From assembly GCA_015143295.1 (NCBI GenBank), contig CM026554.1:29897531-29961530 (forward strand): 64,000 nt of DNA. The letters run 5' to 3'. Below the pieces are notes generated by a model. It saw only the letters and a program-made list of their open reading frames with translations, was not told the DNA's origin and made no database searches. A program made the translations under genes and the position numbers. Origin of the DNA: Tetracentron sinense. Taxonomy: Eukaryota > Streptophyta > Magnoliopsida > Trochodendrales > Trochodendraceae. Positions 60,830 through 64,000 of this stretch are shown here, one piece after another. Each line of letters opens with the position of its first letter. The stretch's first letter is position 1.

Positions 60830-63800
60830 GGCTCTTTACATTGCAGTGCAATGCATGGACAATACATTATCATCGGTACTAATCGACAATGACTCCGGCC
60901 CGAACGTCTGCACCTTGTCAACACTACAAAGCTTGGGGCTAGGTTTCGGTCAAGTGAAGAAGAGACCCATGACAATCAGAGCTTTTGACAACTCGACAAG
61001 ACAGAATTTAGGTGACATCAACCTAACTATCGGGGTCGGACCTGCTCAATTCATTACAAACTTCCAAGTTGTGAATGTGCCAGCCTCATTCACTCTACTC
61101 CTAGGAAAGCCCTGGATCCACGCGGTCGGAGTCATCCCCTTCTCTCTCTATCAGCGAATCAAGTTCATTCAGGATGACCACATGGTCGTGATCCCATCAG
61201 AGGAGTTGGCGAGTTCTTTCGGGGACGTCCAGGAGCTAGAGCAAAGCACTGCATTCACAACTTATCAGTTTGAGCAGGTCAGCTCTATTGCCCAGATTAA
61301 CGAACAGAACAGGAAGCAGCTACCACCATTTGTCAAGATGATGGCCAAGATGAATTACCAGTCAGGGTTAGGTCTGGGAGTTAGAAATCAGGGGATGAAG
61401 AAGAGATACATACCACCTCGCTACACTCCAACCTTTGGACTGGGTTACAAGCCCAAATTTGAGGACTATCTCTCTAAACTTACAAAGAAGAACAACTGGT
61501 CGATGAAACCAGAACCTCGACCCAAACATATCTGTAAGATTCTCAATTGGAACATTCTAATCTTCCCCTGATACCCCTACTGCACCAGTTGTCTTAACCC
61601 CTAGCCCAATGCCAGATCCCTAGGGATTCCAGATTCGGAAGTGTTTAGCATGACCTAGATGTTCGACGAGTGATTGTCGAAGATGTTGAGGAAACAGAAG
61701 ATCTAGTGGGAGAGTAGGTCTGCACCCTCTCCAACAGCGCTGAAGCATCTTCCGGTCGCCGGCCACTAATCCGTTGGTGGACCGAGGCTCTGACCATTGA
61801 GGCCATTCATGGCCGGGGCAAACACAGTGTAGGACAGGTCGGTCAGATCAAGCAGTGGCGAAGCATCACCTTTCTCCTCCTTTTATTTCTCTTTGCTCCT
61901 GTTGCAAAATCCAAATTTTAGGCCACTATCGGTCTCTTTTATTTGAGTCAAGCTTTTGTAAACAACAATCATATTGTTTTATAAATGAAAATCTGATATT
62001 TTGACTCAAAATCATGTTTTGGTTGATGACGAAATCACACAGACTCTTCCCCTAGAAAGCCTAGTGTTTTGAAGCCAACAACAAACAACATAAGCATGCT
62101 AAACTAAGCTTAACTGATTTTTCAGGAAATCACTTCTGATGGGGCTATCCCTGAAACCCTCCTTGAACCCTCAGAAGTTGAGTATGGCTCAGAACAGGAT
62201 GAGGAACCACCTCAGGAGATTATGAACCTCCAAGAATACAGCGAAGAGTACTACAGTCTCACATCGAGGACACTGAGACCATAAACCTCAGATCCGAAGA
62301 AAATCTCTAGCTCATCAAGATTGGTACAACCATGAGCCCACAGCAAAGAACAAACATGATCGAGTTCCTGAAGAGCTACAGTGACGTCTTTGCCTGGTCA
62401 TACACATACATGCCCGGCCTGGATCCAACATTGGTGGTACACAAACTGCCTCTGAACCCTGAAGTCAGACCAGTTAAGCAGAAATTGCGACGGATGAGAC
62501 CCGAATGGTCGTAGAAGGTCAAGGAAAAAGTAAAAAAATAGATTAATAGAGGCTTCCTGGCAGTAGCCACCTATCCTAAATGGTTAGCTAACATGATACC
62601 AATACCCAAAAAGGATAGCAAGGTCTGAATGTGTATCGACTACCAAAATCTGAACAAGGTAAGCCCTAAAGACAACTTCTCTCTCCCGAATATCGACATC
62701 CTAGTCAACAATACTACAGGGCACGAGGCACTCTCATTCATGGATGGTTTCTCCAGATACAACCAGATCCGAATGGCAGAAGAAGACATGGAGAAGACCT
62801 CCTTTATCACACCTTGGGGCACATTCTGCTACAAGGTAATGCCCTTCAGACTCAAGAATGCAGGGGTAACCTATCAGTGGGCCATGACAGCGCTGTTCTA
62901 CGACATGATTCACAAGACAACCGAAGTTTATGTGGATGACATGATCGTCAAATATCCTACTACCAGGCAGCACCGTGAAGACCTGAAAAGACTCAGTGAC
63001 AGACTCAGAGAATTTGGCCTGAGACTGAATCTGACCAAATGTGTCTTTGGAGCCTCATCAGGAAAGCTTCTTGGCTTCATAGTCAGCAAAAGAGGCATCG
63101 AGATCGATCCAGCTAAAGCTAAGGCTTTCATCGAAATGCCAACTCCCCAAACTGAAAAGAGATCTGCGGTTTTCTGGGCAGAATTCAATACATCAATCAA
63201 TTCATCTCTCAGCTCACTCTGATATACGAGCCAATATTCAAGCTTCTTCAGAAGAATGTACCTACCGTCTGGACAGATGAGTGCCAGGAAGCCTTTGACA
63301 GAATAAAGCAATATCTCCTTCACCCTCTAGTACTCGTGCTGCCTACACCGGGATGACCACTGCTACTCTACATCTCAATACAAGAAACCTCCATAGGGTG
63401 CGTCCTGGTACAACATGACGAGACATATAGAACATAACAAGCCATCTACTATATCAGTATATGTCTGCTAGATTATGAAGAGAGGTACAGCTTGCTCGAG
63501 AAAACTTGCCTAGCACTGGTCTGGACTACTCAGTGTCTATGGCATTATCTGCTTTCTTACCCGATAATTTTGATCTCCCGGATGGACCCACTCAAGTACT
63601 TACTAGAAAAACGGCCACTACTGGGAGGACAGCCTGATGGTTCATGATATTGTTTGAATTCGACATCACGTACATGACTCAGAAGTCAATCAAGGGGCAG
63701 GCGATTACAGATCACCTAGCCCACAACCCAGCACAATACTATGTTTCAATACATGATTAGTTTCCAGATGAAGCCATCCTTTATACAGAAGTAGAAGAAC

Positions 63801-63990
63801 AACAATACCTCGGTTGGGAGCTATACTTCGACAGAGCAGCTAATAGTCATAGACACAAGGCAGGAGCAGTCCTGATCTCACTTAAGAGAGCACACCTCCT
63901 AATCTCAGTCAAGCTGAAATTCAGATACTCAAACAACGAAGGAGAATATGAGGCGTGCATAGCCAGACTGAAAGAAGCCTTGGGCATCAG
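60830..63990 (+). mobile_element. Protease-RT-RNase H region of the Tat-like element (fossil)
   Basis: Protease-like stretch NVCTLSTLQSLGLG...LLLGKPWIHAVGVIPFSLYQ. A G-patch-like segment (YQSGLGLGVRNQG) follows. Reverse transcriptase has MCIDYQNLNKVSPKDNF, SFMDGFSRYNQI and EVYVDDMIVK. RNase H relics run up to the right edge, where YEACIARLKEALGI suggests the second (archaeal-type) RNase H of Tat elements. Heavily broken. Confidence 0.85.
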
Positions 63991-64000
63991 AATTTAGGAG

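Larger units (their letters stand above)
41700..64000 (+). mobile_element. Old Tat/Ogre-like Ty3/gypsy element, interrupted twice (fossil)
   Basis: In order it shows an LTR-like region (about 41700-43193), a primer-binding-site-like TGGCGACTCC at 43194, an upstream open region (44343-about 45170), gag (about 46079-47050), protease (about 60830-61200), reverse transcriptase (about 62330-63220) and RNase H towards the right edge. An extra open region before gag is a trait of Tat/Ogre elements. It is heavily decayed, with well over ten breaks. Two younger elements lie inside it (47762-57772 and 57908-60526). The left boundary is approximate and the right end is outside the window. Confidence 0.8.

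Overview
This window is nuclear DNA of a flowering plant, most likely a eudicot. It is AT-rich, has plant-type introns, one host-type pentatricopeptide repeat (PPR) gene, plant Ty3/gypsy and Ty1/copia LTR elements, a CACTA (En/Spm) transposon and many MITE-like repeats. There are no bacterial-style operons, rRNA genes or CRISPR arrays, and I see no convincing tRNA gene. The species cannot be named from the sequence.

0-11.5 kb: minus-strand CACTA signals lie at both ends. GCGGCGTTT-type subterminal sequence and a possible last transposase exon are at 1-451. A six-exon tnpA-like gene (7249-8785) and the 3' half of a tnpD-like gene (9824-11518) are at the other end. Between them are an intact intronless PPR gene (4572-6062, like Arabidopsis At1g55630) and shards of at least two other host gene families: an FQR1/WrbA quinone reductase and an S-domain receptor kinase. 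A third exon-like piece is unidentified. This may be one gene-capturing CACTA element. A 10-N assembly gap at 11519-11528 cuts the tnpD gene.

11.5-25 kb: no gene is recognised. The region holds a hAT-like element with a SIRE-like copia LTR inside it, a 1.9 kb foldback element whose arms carry about ten copies of a CACGTGTC/AACCGTGGTT module, twin Harbinger-like MITEs, a small hairpin MITE and a SINE-like unit in three tandem copies.

25-41 kb: two gypsy solo LTRs with perfect target duplications are at 25348-28096 and 30381-32799. The second sits inside the 3' LTR of a small TRIM element (29491-32886). A truncated relative (5' LTR plus part of gag, 34847-about 37900) and a second long-TIR MULE-like element (38044-39281) follow.

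41.7-64 kb: an old, decayed Tat/Ogre-like gypsy element (plus strand, running off the right edge) holds two later insertions. One is a nearly complete, fairly young Tekay-like chromovirus (47762-57772, minus strand, TSD ATCAT). The other is a solo LTR (57908-60526, TSD AGGGG). Only 130 bp separate them.

The most interesting recurring signal is a block of short, mostly palindromic tandem motifs inside the LTRs. In several LTRs it lies just upstream of a TATA-like box. The position is conserved between related LTRs but the repeat unit differs: ACCGATCGATCGGT, GCGATCGATCGC, TCGTCGACGA, GGCGGTAGAT/ATCTACCGCC, or a 26-bp AACACGTTGTGC-type unit.
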